DNA of 64,000 nt from Polysphondylium violaceum (GCA_000277445.1 AJWJ01000009.1:46504-110503), one strand, 5' to 3'; shown: positions 12,044-22,673, numbered from the stretch's first letter. Made by a program: numbers and translations. The notes: generated from the sequence alone by a model not told the origin.

Positions 12044-13606
12044 ATGTCGAATAACAATAGTGATAGAGTGGTGATAATAGAATCAAATGTGTTGATAAAG
12101 AAAATCTTGAACCATTATCTCAGGATACTAGATCGATTTAGACTGTCGAACATTAGTTTGAATCAGAGTTTAAATGAATTCTATCCATCCATCATTCCTC
12201 TGCAACTGGTGTGCAAGAGGTGGTGTAGGGATATAGTGCCGCTACTCAACTATCAGTTTATCAATGTCGAAAGAACAGAGACGATAAACTATATAAAGCT
12301 GCTCGAACAGGGCTACAGAGTGCCCTTTAATCACTTTAACATCACCACAGATAAATTCTTTCAAAAAAAGATCATTACACTCTTCATCAGAAATCTCTAT
12401 GGTGTGGATATAACCGATAGCATCAAAACCGATAAACAAGTGTCTTTGTTGATTAAAGTCGTGCCTGTTTTATTCCAAAAACAGAGACTGTTTGTCATGT
12501 TGAACGAGGACATCGATGGTCTTATTCAACTATTTGATTCATTTAATTTTCAAACAGAGTTTGGTATTCTCTGTAAAGACGGCGATCAAGTTGTAAACGA
12601 CATCGATAGACTTAATGATAAAATCAATCATTACAAATGCACAGGATTATCAATACAACATTTAAAATCATCAGCTCCAACACCAGCAAATTCAACTCTA
12701 ACAACACCACCAACAATAGGAATAAACAGTGACTATTTAACAATGTTAGACATTTCACATAGTGATGAAAAATCATTGACTAGCGCCATTCAACAATGTA
12801 AAAACCTAGAAAAACTTCAAGTCTCAACAGAGTATGATATCTTTTCAATAGACTCACTAATCAACCATCCCTCCATCACAAACATAGTGGCAGAGAATAT
12901 CCGATTCTGTCTAGATACATTTTCACATTATCTATCAAAAAACAAACATTTAAAGCAATTGGAAGTCCGTACAATGACAAACTATACCAACACCATATAT
13001 GAAATTGAAAACACAACACTTGAGCAAGTATCTCTACAAATGGATGTAAAAAAGAACATATTTAGTGATGTTTTAAGACTATGGAAATCCCCATCCGCTA
13101 TAAAGAGTTTATCAGTGAATGGGAAAATTCAAACTGATGCACTAAGAAATCATCAATCTCTGGAAGTACTGGAACTCAATACCGTCGAGGTAACCAAGAA
13201 GATAACAGTGCCATTTCTATTTTCTTTTCTTTTACATTTAAAATCACTTTCAATAGGCGCACCAAATTTCATAGATCAACTGTCTCATCTTCATCCTTGG
13301 CTAGTTCCAATCATGTTGAAACAACTGCCATCCAAACTACACACACTATGTCTGTCATATGATCTACCAAAACTAGACCACACCAATTTCTCTTCAATAT
13401 CAACAACGATCACCAATCTTTCCATTGCGATTGACAAGAAAACCACTCATCAATCCAGCGAAATTCTTTTATTTATTCAAAAATTCCCCAATCTTGTTAA
13501 CTTTAGTTTACGTTGTAAGATTCGTTTTGATATACCTTTACAAACTCTCCTACAAACTGCTTTTTCTTTGGGCTTTAATTCATTTTCAATTCAACAAATA
13601 TATTAA
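12044..13606 (+). CDS. F-box/LRR-like dictyostelid protein
   Basis: An uninterrupted frame of 520 residues. The segment PLQLVCKRWCRDIVPLL near residue 50 looks like the second half of an F-box (xxLVCKxWxxxV). The rest carries irregular leucine-rich repeats (LTMLDISHSDEKSLTSAI, LEVLELNTVEV, LKSLSIG). Many dictyostelid proteins have this shape; those with a true F-box would recruit targets to SCF ubiquitin ligases. I do not recognise the specific member. The start was chosen because the ATG has an A-rich leader and no upstream in-frame ATG. Confidence 0.6.
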   Translation: MSNNNSDRVVIIESNVLIKKILNHYLRILDRFRLSNISLNQSLNEFYPSIIPLQLVCKRWCRDIVPLLNYQFINVERTETINYIKLLEQGYRVPFNHFNITTDKFFQKKIITLFIRNLYGVDITDSIKTDKQVSLLIKVVPVLFQKQRLFVMLNEDIDGLIQLFDSFNFQTEFGILCKDGDQVVNDIDRLNDKINHYKCTGLSIQHLKSSAPTPANSTLTTPPTIGINSDYLTMLDISHSDEKSLTSAIQQCKNLEKLQVSTEYDIFSIDSLINHPSITNIVAENIRFCLDTFSHYLSKNKHLKQLEVRTMTNYTNTIYEIENTTLEQVSLQMDVKKNIFSDVLRLWKSPSAIKSLSVNGKIQTDALRNHQSLEVLELNTVEVTKKITVPFLFSFLLHLKSLSIGAPNFIDQLSHLHPWLVPIMLKQLPSKLHTLCLSYDLPKLDHTNFSSISTTITNLSIAIDKKTTHQSSEILLFIQKFPNLVNFSLRCKIRFDIPLQTLLQTAFSLGFNSFSIQQIY

Positions 13607-13618
13607 TGTAAATAAATA

Positions 13619-13845
13619 AATAACTTGGCAATCAAATTCAAGTGGAGAAAATATTAGAACAGGATATTGAAAATAGCTATCACCATTAAGACATGTGGCT
13701 CCATTTCCATGAGGGGGAATCACCTGGAGTACCACCAAGTCGAAACATAAGTTTCATATCAATTCCAAAAGCGATACTAACTTTTATGACTTGGAACTGG
13801 ATAACCATTGTAATAAAACTGAACCTTATAGGAATGAATTGACTT
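13619..13845 (-). pseudogene. Collapsed copy of cadA exon 1
   Basis: A decayed duplicate of the neighbouring cadA gene, read on the same strand. The first segment, SIHSYKVQFYYNG, matches cadA SIDSNKVRFFYAK, but the start codon is AAG. A jump of roughly 90 codons follows, then FQVIKVSIAFGIDMKL matches FQILAVGFSYAIDIKI. After a frameshift, ATCLNGDSYFQYP matches ATCVTGDIYKQCP and the segment ends at CQV, the same point where exon 1 of cadA ends. It abuts the 3' end of the F-box-like gene. With no ATG, a large internal deletion and a shifted frame, it cannot encode the adhesin. Confidence 0.75.
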
Positions 13846-14079
13846 GCTTAAAAGAAGATTTTTTAATTACTTTTTTGGAAAGCTAATTTGATCCTCAAAA
13901 GTTCGATTATTAAAATAGATTCCAATTAATAAGTTTCATTTTTTGGGATTGATAACATTTTTTATGGTTGTTTATGAATTCATTCTCAATACAAATGAAA
14001 TAAAAAAAAAACTTTTTCATATATGATGATTAATAGTGTACTATTTATTGATTATTAGATTATCATCCTAACCATTGGT

Positions 14080-14797
14080 CATTTATTTGGAATCAAGACA
14101 AAAGTCAAAATTGGTCTTACCAGATTGAGTAATGCTCATATTATGTGGCCAACCTTCAGTTTTTCTAAAGGTAACCAAACCAGTAGTTGGATCATATTTG
14201 AAATAAATTGATCCATTTGCAACAGTTGCACCTGGCCAAGCAGTTTCTTGGACCTATAATGGGTTTTAAAAAAACTTAAATGTTAATAAATGATTTTTAA
14301 ACAATAAAACAAAAAGTTAGTTAATTAACACATACTGTTACTTGACAAACAATTTCAGCATCTGGTGGAGTTAATTTTGGAATTGGACATTGCTTATAGA
14401 TATCACCAGTAACACAGGTGGCGGGGTTCACTTGATATGGAATCAAAGTAAGTTTGTAAGCACCTGCAGCACCACCAAGTTTATCAAGGATTTTGATATC
14501 AATGGCATATGAGAAACCAACGGCCAAAATTTGGAATTTTGAAAGACCCTTCAAACTGGACAAATCATTGTGGGTACCTGGGTTAAGATTTTCATGAGCT
14601 CCTGGTTCTGGATTCCAGGCATCATTGTGTTGGTAAGCATTTACAAAAACATTGCTACCAACAAGGCATGACATGTATTTGTCATTATCTGGATCATTGG
14701 GTTCAAAAGCAATGGATTGGCCTTCAGTGTATTCTTTGTAGCTACCAGAACAGTTTTTGGCGTAAAAGAAACGGACTTTATTTGAATCAATAGACAT
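14080..14797 (-). CDS. cadA: DdCAD-1-type calcium-dependent cell adhesion protein
   Basis: 211 residues from exons 14336..14797 and 14080..14253 (GTATGT...ATTATAG, in phase). The start (MSIDSNKVRFFYAKNCSGS), MSCLVGSNV, GLSKFQ, IPKLTPPDAEIV and GSIYFKYDPTTG are the landmarks of DdCAD-1, which is 213 residues. DdCAD-1 mediates EDTA-sensitive homophilic adhesion early in aggregation. It has a beta-gamma-crystallin-like N-terminal domain and an immunoglobulin-like C-terminal domain, binds Ca2+, and reaches the surface without a signal peptide by way of the contractile vacuole. No signal peptide is seen here either, which fits. A truncated duplicate lies just downstream. Confidence 0.93.
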
Positions 14798-15547
14798 ATT
14801 TAAAAGAGATATTAGATTAGTATTTAATTGTTAAGTAAATATTAATTGTTGGATGAAAAAAAAGTAAGTCATATGATTCCTATTTATACTCTTTTATTCT
14901 TTTTATTTTAAATAAAATTAATTCATTTGATTATCATCACCTGCTCTATTATTGGGCTCAATTTTTGATACTAATTATCGGGGTAAAATTTTCTATTTTT
15001 TTTGTTGCGGGGTTGAAATTCAAAAAATTTGTCATACCCCCTTTTTTTAAATTTCTGAATCCAATCAATATACCCCCAAGAATTCTTAAAAAGGTGAACA
15101 TGTTTCCTTTTTAATTCATTGAGTTAATTGGTTTATAAAATATGATAAAAAAAAAAAATAGATCAGTGTCAAAATCTAAGTTTATTCATGGGGTAACATT
15201 TTATTGATTAAATTTAATTGTTTTGAATTAAATTTATATATAATCAAATTATACTGATTAAATTTGTTTTTTGTCAATTTACAAACAGATCTTTCTTTTG
15301 AAATCTAAATTTGCTGCCACTCATTTCTCACTCCCACTTATAAGCTATGTTTAGCTAAGCAGATTTTAAAAATTTTTCACCACAGAATTGAATCAATGAT
15401 GGTGATTCTAGTAATCATGGGTTTCCCCAAAACTCTTGAACAAAAGAATGAGCACCTATCTTCTCATTATATAAAATTTTATTAAAAAATTAATGATCAT
15501 ATACAAAATAGTATTGTTGTGATATTTACAAGACTTTATTTAGATGT
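14798..15547. other. Spacer between cadA and the DUF6748-like gene
   Basis: AT-rich sequence that should contain the cadA promoter. I recognise no conserved site. About 15290..15480, read on the minus strand, shows a protein-like but stop-containing stretch (see findings). Confidence 0.4.
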
Positions 15548-16336
15548 CTAAAGTAAAAATGATGGATCACAATAGAATTTATAACAACCAGTTTTTGAGA
15601 AAAGTCTAACGATAGAGTATCCTTGATTACAGACAATGGCCAAAGTTGGACAGAATTTCGAAGGACGAGCACAGCCATCGGTCAATTTGCAACGATTGGC
15701 ATCTCTCTTGAAGGCAGGAAGGTATCCTTGGATGCAATCAACGATGGGCTGTTGGGGACATTCATCTAATTGATCAGGAACGTGTAAAAAGACTTTGTCA
15801 ATCTTTAAAACTGAATTTGAGATTCTACCAGCCAAAACAGCGCTACCGCTTACGATTCTGTTGGTAAACCACTCTGTTTGAAGCCATCTGATTGTGGTTG
15901 TATAGGTTTCGGTATAGTTGGTGACTTGGTGTTTTTGGTTTTCATTCAATTCAACTACACCATCGGCGGAATATCTATAGTAGGTGGGCTTGGCAACGAC
16001 ATTTGAGGGACTGGGTGTGGCATCAAGAGGGGCAAGTCTGTTGGTATCTGTGATTGTGAGTTTTTGGAAGCCGTTAGAATCTTTGGTTACTTTGCCTCCG
16101 ACGATATATTGGTCCAAAGCATTGTCATCTAATTTGTCACCCTGGATAGCATAGACATAGATATCATCTTGAATGGTGTTTACCTTTGACAAATAGTAGC
16201 CTCCACACATGGGTGCCGCACATTTTCTCAGATCCCTTTTAATGGTGTAGAAAAACGGTGTCTTTAAGCCAAACTCTGCATCTCCCAAACATATGGCAAT
16301 CAAACAAGATACGATTACTATTAATTTAAATATCAT
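15548..16336 (-). CDS. Secreted Cys-rich protein, DUF6748-like
   Basis: One exon of 262 residues with a clear signal peptide (MIFKLIVIVSCLIAICLG). The segment FFYTIKRDLRKCAAPMCGGY near residue 29 resembles the RDxRxCAxPxCGG motif of DUF6748-type secreted domains, which are shared by bacteria and amoebae. That assignment is from memory of the motif and needs a profile search. The C-terminal 70 residues carry ten or so cysteines, including QGYLPAFKRDANRC and QGYSIVRLFSKTGC, which look like two related Cys-rich repeats. The function is unknown; it is probably an extracellular protein. Confidence 0.65.
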   Translation of the reverse strand: MIFKLIVIVSCLIAICLGDAEFGLKTPFFYTIKRDLRKCAAPMCGGYYLSKVNTIQDDIYVYAIQGDKLDDNALDQYIVGGKVTKDSNGFQKLTITDTNRLAPLDATPSPSNVVAKPTYYRYSADGVVELNENQKHQVTNYTETYTTTIRWLQTEWFTNRIVSGSAVLAGRISNSVLKIDKVFLHVPDQLDECPQQPIVDCIQGYLPAFKRDANRCKLTDGCARPSKFCPTLAIVCNQGYSIVRLFSKTGCYKFYCDPSFLL

Positions 16337-16727
16337 TTTAACTGTAAAGAAATGATGTGTGTTGTTTTTGTTTTATTTGTTTCTGACATGCACATCTACT
16401 TATTTATACTGTTTACTATTTTCATGAAAATAATTAAATTTATTTATTTATTTATTTTTTGGTGTGGTTTGGGTGTAGATTTCATACTTTTATTCTTACC
16501 ACACCGAGATGTGAAAATTCAAATAATAATAAAACAAGTAAACTCTTCATCAAATAAGAACAACAGTTACTATTTATATAGAATCATGTTTTTCCAATTT
16601 CAATCCAAAGATAGAATGAAAACGAAAAAGGTTTGAGAACAATACCAATTAATTCTTCAAGTAAACGATGGTTGCGCCAACAACTCTTTTCATTAATCTC
16701 AGATAGATAAACATTATATAAACAGAT

Positions 16728-16761
<34 letters not shown>

Positions 16762-16820
16762 GGATAGACATACAGAGCACACATATGCATTATTTCATTA
16801 ATTACAAGATTTTATTTTAT
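16337..16820. other. Spacer; convergence not present (two minus-strand genes)
   Basis: Promoter of the secreted DUF6748-like gene and 3' flank of WDR55. AT-rich, no gene, with the GA microsatellite listed separately. Confidence 0.5.
16731..16761. repeat. (GA)n microsatellite
   Basis: About eleven GA units followed by an interrupted GAAAGAGAGA stretch in the spacer. Confidence 0.9.
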
Positions 16821-18428
16821 TTATAAATCAGAGTAAAAGTTTTTCTTTTGTTGTTGTGATTTCTTTTGTCTGTCGCCTTGAGTTTGAGTAAATTGTGGAC
16901 CAGTTTTCTTTGGTTTGTTTACTGGTTTAATATCTTCATCAGAAGAAGTATCTTCATCTTCATCTTCATCGTCGTCGGAATCGTCGTCTGAATCATCCAT
17001 TTCTTCATCTTGTTCATTTTCTTCATCCTCATCGTCTTCTTCATCATCACTTTTAAATACACTATTTTCCCCGCCTGTTGCTGTTTGTTGCAAACTATTA
17101 TCTTCGTCATCATCGTTTTCTTCGTAGAAACTAGATACATTCCAAAACTTTAATGTAAAATCATGAGAAATACTACCTAGATATCTGTTGTCTCTCGACA
17201 ATGCCATTCTCTCCACAGGGAATTGAGAGTGTTCGCCGACAATGCCCAACAACTTTTTTGGTTGTAATCCAATGTATCTAATAATACCGTCACTTGATCC
17301 CGAAAAAAAGGTTTGGTTGTTGACCTTTACCAATGTATCTACAGATTGAGGATGTCCAACAAACTTTTTAGGTGACTCTAAATTCTGTCTATCATATATA
17401 AATATTGTACCATCTTGTGATCCACAAACTAATTTTTGATCATTCTATTGTTGTTATTATCACAATAATAATAATAATAATATTAATACATATTCATCAA
17501 ACTAACGACTTGTTGGCAAAATACTTACATCTAATGGAATAACAGATAATAATTCATTATCTGATTTCTCTGAAATGTCGTCCATAGAATGTCGCACAAA
17601 GTTGTATATAGAGACACCGCCATCACCAGAGGTTGCAACAATATGTTTATCGTCAAGAGTGGAAATATCTGAAATATAATCACCATGTTCTTGAAATTCG
17701 CAAACTATATTTTGTTGTCTCATATCCCATACTTTAATTGTACCTTCATCATCACCTGTAAATAACATAAAATCTCTACTAACTAAACAATTGATTGCAT
17801 CGCTAAATAATAATAATAATTGGATTAATATTATTTCTTGTGTAATTGACTCTTTATACCAATACCTACTCATGTGCATCCTCTCTTGTATATAATATTG
17901 AACCTGTATTGATATCAATAACCTTCATTGAATGGTCAGATGATGCTGTAAATATATCTATAATAAATTTAAAGAACACATTGGTTAGAATCTATCGATC
18001 AAACAAGTTTTATAAATAATAAATAAACCAATCATTACATTTTCCATCACTAGAAAAACTAGCTTGTCTGCAACCTGATCTGTGAGGTCTTAGTGATAAT
18101 TTTGTTTCGTTTTCATCTACTGAATATTTATATCTAAATTATAACCAATATTAATATAAAAGGTATATAGTAGTGTGGTAGAGCAACATTATTCATTTTG
18201 ATAATCGATATATTATATATCTACAAAATAGGTATGAGATGACAACAACAACAACAACAACAAGAGGATGTTGAATATTTCTTTTCCTTACAATTTAACT
18301 CTTCCTTCAGCATCAGACACGACAACCATATCCTCAGTTGGATGGAAATTTAGTGAAAATGGATTGGTGTCAAATAAAATATCATTTGGTGCCAAATCAT
18401 GATCTCCTCCTTCTGATGATGCGTCCAT
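16821..18428 (-). CDS. wdr55: WD-repeat protein WDR55
   Basis: 405 residues from five exons: 18292..18428, 18039..18133, 17870..17957, 17529..17802 and 16821..17444; all phases join. The WD repeats align with WDR55: LNFHPTEDMVVVSDAEGRV, then FTASSDHSMKVIDINTG, LFTGDDEGTIKVWDMRQ, VATSGDGGVSIYNF, FFSGSSDGIIRYIGLQP and LGSISHDFTLKFWNVS. WDR55 is a nucleolar protein needed for rRNA processing and cell-cycle progression. The C-terminal tail is strongly acidic (long Asp/Glu/Ser run) and then Lys/Gln-rich, as in other WDR55 proteins. The run gives low-complexity DNA at 16930..17040. Confidence 0.9.
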
Positions 18429-18679
18429 GTTTATATTTATTGATTCTATATAAAACGATGTATATTACACCAATTATAAATTTGATATTTTACGTAGAAA
18501 AAAAAAAAAACGAAGAGACAAAAAAAAAACTAAAAAAAAATTCAAAAAAATTACTCAACGTTTAAAAACGAAAGAATATGCATATTGGGATAATTGTTTA
18601 AATTCAATTGAACTTAATCAAATGCAGGATAATTGGATTAGATTGAGATTATAGTTTATATTTAGATTAAATTATTTAT
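18429..18679. other. Spacer between WDR55 and NSUN2
   Basis: Poly-A-rich sequence of 251 bp; the promoter of WDR55 and 3' flank of NSUN2. No gene seen. Confidence 0.5.
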
Positions 18680-20911
18680 TTATTCTGATTTTTCAGTGGT
18701 GGTGGTAGTTTCGGTAGTTGATTCGGTGGTTGTTGATTCAACTTTGGCATCAGTGGTGGCGGTGGTAGTGGTAGAGGTGGTATCTTTTTTCTCATCAACT
18801 ACACCATACATTCCTTTTAATGAATCAATTTCTTGTTTTGGTACCAATAAATTGATTGAAGTTTTACCTCTCCAGGCGGAAAATACCATGCCAGATGAAG
18901 GGGTTTCACGATTGTTTCCAGAGATTTTAATGACAAAACAACCTGGTTCCAACTCGGTCAATTGTTTGGCGAGTTCGGCGGGGAATTGATTGAATTGTGG
19001 ATCTTCGACTTTGAACAACAAAACTAAATCATCGTGAGTAAAACTGAGAACACGTTTGGTCATAAAAGGCTCAATGGATCCAACGGCATCTTGAGAGACA
19101 CGGTATGGACAGTCCATGTGACCAAGACCAGTATGACGTTGGAATACTTTGAGACCAGTGTTGATGATCTTTAGCTTTCTAGCAACAACGTCATTCTTTA
19201 CGATATTCAACACAGAGTCGGTGACCCAATAGAGTTTTTGAGATTTATCTGATCTAGACAAAAGATTGTCGCATGGGAAATTCTTTAATCCATAAAAGTT
19301 GACAACTGTCTCCATTTCTTTCTTTACATCATCTTTCAAGAGAACAAATGGCTCTTCAAAGAATTTATTTCTAATATCTCTAGCTTTAATTTTTCTATTT
19401 GGATTTGGTGGAGTGGTGGTAGTGGTGGTGGATGTTGTTGTTGTTTCACTATCATTTGATTCTGTAGTTGTTGATTCTGTAGTTGATTCTGTGGTTGTTG
19501 ATTCGGTTGTTTCAGTTGATTCGGTAGTGTTTTTGCATCTCTTGCCAATTTGATTGGGAAAGTCGGCTACTTTTTCCAATACGGCAATAAAGAAACCACC
19601 AGTGTCTTGGAAATGTGGATAGACTCTCATGCAATGTTGGAGAGCGAGCTCTTGAGCACGCTCTGGGGTGGGACAAAAGAGGCTGGAGGCTAATTTATAT
19701 TTTTTGTTTTCTGGTACGTCTTCAAACTTTTGGAAAGTGCCTTCTTTGTCAATGACGGGCCATGAGTACATACCGGGGGCACGGATGAGTTGTGGGTATT
19801 GTGCAGAGACGTCGACAAGTCTCATGGAGCCTTGGGAACGATTCAAAAGCTCGGCAACGACGGCCTCGTTCTCGACGGGGTTCATGGAACATGTAGAATA
19901 GACCATACGGCCACCAACCTTGAGTAATTGGGCGGCACGGGTGGCAATCTTGGTTTGGAGGTTATGGAGACCGATGCCCGAGGCGTAGGTCCACTTTTTC
20001 CAGAGCTCTGGGTTCTTACGATTGGTGCCGTCACCGCTACATGGGACATCTGCTAAAATTCTGTCGACAAACATTGGCTTGTCGTCAGCATCGAAAAGAA
20101 GAGGGAAGTTTTGGGCCTCGTGGTTGGAGATCACAATGCCGGGACTACCCAAACGGGCGCATTGATGGGCCAAGGTGTAACAACGGTTGGTGTCGACATC
20201 ATTGGCGATGATGGAGCCGGTGGGGATTGAGATGATTTCTTTCTCTTGGCCACCCTCCTTGGTGTGAACAATCTTAACGTGGAGATCCTCGAGAATCTGT
20301 GTGGTCTTGGAGCCTGGGGCAGCACACATATCGACGATGTGGTGGTGTGATTGGACGTCGAGAAAGAGAGGTGGGATCATACTGACAGCCTCTTGACGGG
20401 TCAAGTTTCCTTGATTGTCGTGATGTACGAGAAATTGTTGGAACTTGGCAAGAGTAGGGTTCTTTCTCAAGGCCTTCTTGGGGATACTGCTTCTCCAAGC
20501 GATTTGGTTGGGGTACCATGGGATGGGCTCGACCATCTTGGTGATGGGCTCACCGTCAATCTCAATGTCGACCTTTTGCTCTGCAATCTCTTTCAATTGA
20601 TCCATAACAACGTCTTGGAGCGATCCAATGGTGGTGTTGATACGAAAAGTTGAGGGAAGGGGACGTCCCATGAACTTCATAAACTGCTCCCACTCGGTGT
20701 CGTCTTTGCAGATACCGATGGTTTTGTAATAGTTTTCATAGATCTCGTTTCTGGGCTCAATGTCGACCCAGTAGGTCTTTGAGTTGAGTTGATTTGAATT
20801 TGCTGGTCCACCATTAGCTGTTCCCTTTTGGCTCTTGCTTGGGTCCCACACATTCTCCTTCTTTTCATCTCTATTCTTTCTCTTGGATTTACCTCCTCTA
20901 CCTCTACCCAT
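18680..20911 (-). CDS. nsun2: tRNA (cytosine-5) methyltransferase, NSUN2/Trm4
   Basis: An uninterrupted frame of 743 residues. A basic N-terminus (GRGRGGKSKRKNRDEKK) is followed by the Rossmann-fold methyltransferase core. Visible motifs are the S-adenosylmethionine loop DMCAAPGSKTTQ, motif IV DVPCSGDGTNRKNPELW with the release Cys, and motif VI VYSTCSMNPVENEAVV with the nucleophile Cys. NSUN2/Trm4 methylates C48-50 and C34 of tRNAs using SAM and acts in nucleus and nucleolus. The spacing and the PIPWYPN segment before the core (W.PNQ in animals) are as in NSUN2. A Thr/Glu/Ser-rich insert near residues 475-505 and a similar tail are dictyostelid additions. Codons are rather GC-rich, suggesting good expression. 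Confidence 0.93.
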   Translation of the reverse strand: MGRGRGGKSKRKNRDEKKENVWDPSKSQKGTANGGPANSNQLNSKTYWVDIEPRNEIYENYYKTIGICKDDTEWEQFMKFMGRPLPSTFRINTTIGSLQDVVMDQLKEIAEQKVDIEIDGEPITKMVEPIPWYPNQIAWRSSIPKKALRKNPTLAKFQQFLVHHDNQGNLTRQEAVSMIPPLFLDVQSHHHIVDMCAAPGSKTTQILEDLHVKIVHTKEGGQEKEIISIPTGSIIANDVDTNRCYTLAHQCARLGSPGIVISNHEAQNFPLLFDADDKPMFVDRILADVPCSGDGTNRKNPELWKKWTYASGIGLHNLQTKIATRAAQLLKVGGRMVYSTCSMNPVENEAVVAELLNRSQGSMRLVDVSAQYPQLIRAPGMYSWPVIDKEGTFQKFEDVPENKKYKLASSLFCPTPERAQELALQHCMRVYPHFQDTGGFFIAVLEKVADFPNQIGKRCKNTTESTETTESTTTESTTESTTTESNDSETTTTSTTTTTTPPNPNRKIKARDIRNKFFEEPFVLLKDDVKKEMETVVNFYGLKNFPCDNLLSRSDKSQKLYWVTDSVLNIVKNDVVARKLKIINTGLKVFQRHTGLGHMDCPYRVSQDAVGSIEPFMTKRVLSFTHDDLVLLFKVEDPQFNQFPAELAKQLTELEPGCFVIKISGNNRETPSSGMVFSAWRGKTSINLLVPKQEIDSLKGMYGVVDEKKDTTSTTTTATTDAKVESTTTESTTETTTTTEKSE

Positions 20912-21487
20912 TTTGTATCTATCTATATATCAATATCTGTAAATAAGATAATTTGAAAAAAGAAAAATATGAAATCTAAAAAAAACGATTCGTTTTTTTT
21001 TTTTTTTTTCTTCAATTTTATTTTTGGGGTTGACGACAATCCAATGACATGACCATTACAAACAGTAAGTGTATCTGTCGGCATGCTGCATTAAGACTGT
21101 CGTCGGTCCTCACTCATCTGAGGAATACGCCGGTTATGATACTCATCAATCATCGGTTGAACATGTGTGTTTGTTGAGCTTCAAATACACGTATTGATCA
21201 TACTCTGGCAATATGTCCCAGTCTATGCTTTCTGAGAAATTTGGTAAACTCGATATCTCTGTCGGTTGGGATGACAGTTACCTCTTTAATGTTTATCTCT
21301 ATTTTTTCTCAATTTCAAATAGAAGTTCGACGAAAAAAAGTTTTTTTATTTTTTATTTTTTTTTTTTCTTAATCGTTTCAATAGATAAACATAAAAGTTT
21401 TTTATTAATTATATTTATATTTATATTTATACATACATATACACGTTATCATATATATAGTGAATATATATAAAATATAGATTAGAA
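20912..21487. other. Divergent promoter region with a GC-richer island
   Basis: Lies between the starts of NSUN2 (minus) and eIF2-beta (plus), so it should hold both promoters. About 21040..21300 is clearly less AT-rich than normal spacer, and plus-strand frames there are open for 40 or so codons without an ORF I recognise. It may be a noncoding RNA gene, an unannotated short gene or a 5' exon. Confidence 0.4.
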
Positions 21488-22542
21488 ATGTCAGAGGCTG
21501 AATTAGTATTTGATACAAGCATGAAAAAGAAAAAGAAGAAGAGCAGCGGTGAACAAACTGCTCAAACTGAAGAGGAAAAGAAAAAGTTGAAATCAAAGAC
21601 TTTGGCAATGATGAATCAACAAGACGAGGAAGATGAACAAGAGGAAAAGAGAAATAAAGAAGAAGCCGCTGCTGCCGCTGCCGCTGCTGAAGGAAATGAA
21701 GATGCCGAAGAGGATTTTAGCAACACTGATTTTGGCGCAAAGAAAAAGAAAAAGAAGTCTTCCTCATCAAAGGAATCATCAACTAAAGAGGAAAAAGAAA
21801 CCACCAGCACTGCTACAGATAAAGTTATTGTTGAAGATGGTCAACTTCCATGGTTAGGTACTGATCGTGATTATAAATACTCTGAGTTAACCTATAGAAT
21901 CTATCATCTTCTCCAAGCCAACAATCCAGATCTCATTTCCTCTGAGAAACGTCAAATGAAACCACCTAAAGTCCTCAAAGATGGTACCAAAAAGATCATC
22001 TGGGCAAACTTTGCTGAAATTTGTCAAATGTATTTATTATATCATTTATTATTTGTAGGAGTGGATTAATTGTAGTAGTAGTAGATATTAACATTTAAAA
22101 CAACAACAATAATAATAATATAGTCTTAATCGTAAACCAGAACATGTTTTACAATACGTTTTTGCAGAGTTGGGTACCAACGGTTCTGTTGATGGTAATG
22201 AACGTCTTGTTATTAGAGGTAGATTTAATACTTCACAAATTGAAGTTGTTATTCGTCATTATATTGCCGAATATGTTGCCTGTCGTAATTGTAGAAGTCC
22301 AAACACTACTTTGGAAAGAAACAATCGTTTATACTTTTTGTGTTGCAATGCCTGTAACTCCAAGAGATCTGTTGCCGTCATCAAAAAGGGTATGGAAGGT
22401 GCTGGTAAAAAACAAGCTAAGTATGTATACATTTTATTTCATTTACTTTTATTTTAATGACTATTACTAATACTAAACTCATTATCCTCATTATCATTAT
22501 CATCATCATTATCATCATTATTATTATTACTCTAGGGAATAA
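21488..22542 (+). CDS. eif2s2: Translation initiation factor eIF2 subunit beta
   Basis: 281 residues from exons 21488..22029, 22124..22420 and 22536..22542; the last exon supplies only the final Glu and the stop. The N-terminus has Lys blocks (KKKKKK) that bind eIF5 and eIF2B-epsilon, with Glu- and Ala-rich spacers. The conserved core includes WANFAEICQILNRKPEHV, QYVFAELGTNGSVDGNERL and the C2-C2 zinc ribbon CRNCRSPNTT...CCNACNSKRSV. With alpha and gamma subunits it delivers initiator tRNA to the 40S ribosome. Intron 2 carries a long ATC/ATT repeat tract. The gene is divergent from NSUN2. Confidence 0.94.
22461..22533. repeat. ATC/ATT trinucleotide tract in eIF2-beta intron
   Basis: Imperfect CAT/TAT triplet repeat within the last intron of the eIF2-beta gene, ending just before the TCTAG acceptor. 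Confidence 0.75.
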
Positions 22543-22673
22543 ATCAAAAAAGTATAATAAAGAAAAAAAAGAAAAAGAAAAAGAAAAAAAAAAAAAAAAA
22601 AAAGAAAGATATACAATTATGTTGTTTCTAGATTTTGTTAGTTTTAAATTAGAAATAAAGTAGTTTCTGATAA

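Noticed and set aside
16584-16790. Minus-strand frame over the GA repeat
   Set aside because: Mostly a translation of the microsatellite.
19299-19553. Plus-strand valine-rich frame inside NSUN2
   Set aside because: Produced by reading the Thr/Ser repeat of the true gene on the opposite strand.
21040-21300. U3, U2, U6, SRP or RNase P RNA
   Set aside because: None of the conserved boxes of these RNAs was seen on either strand.
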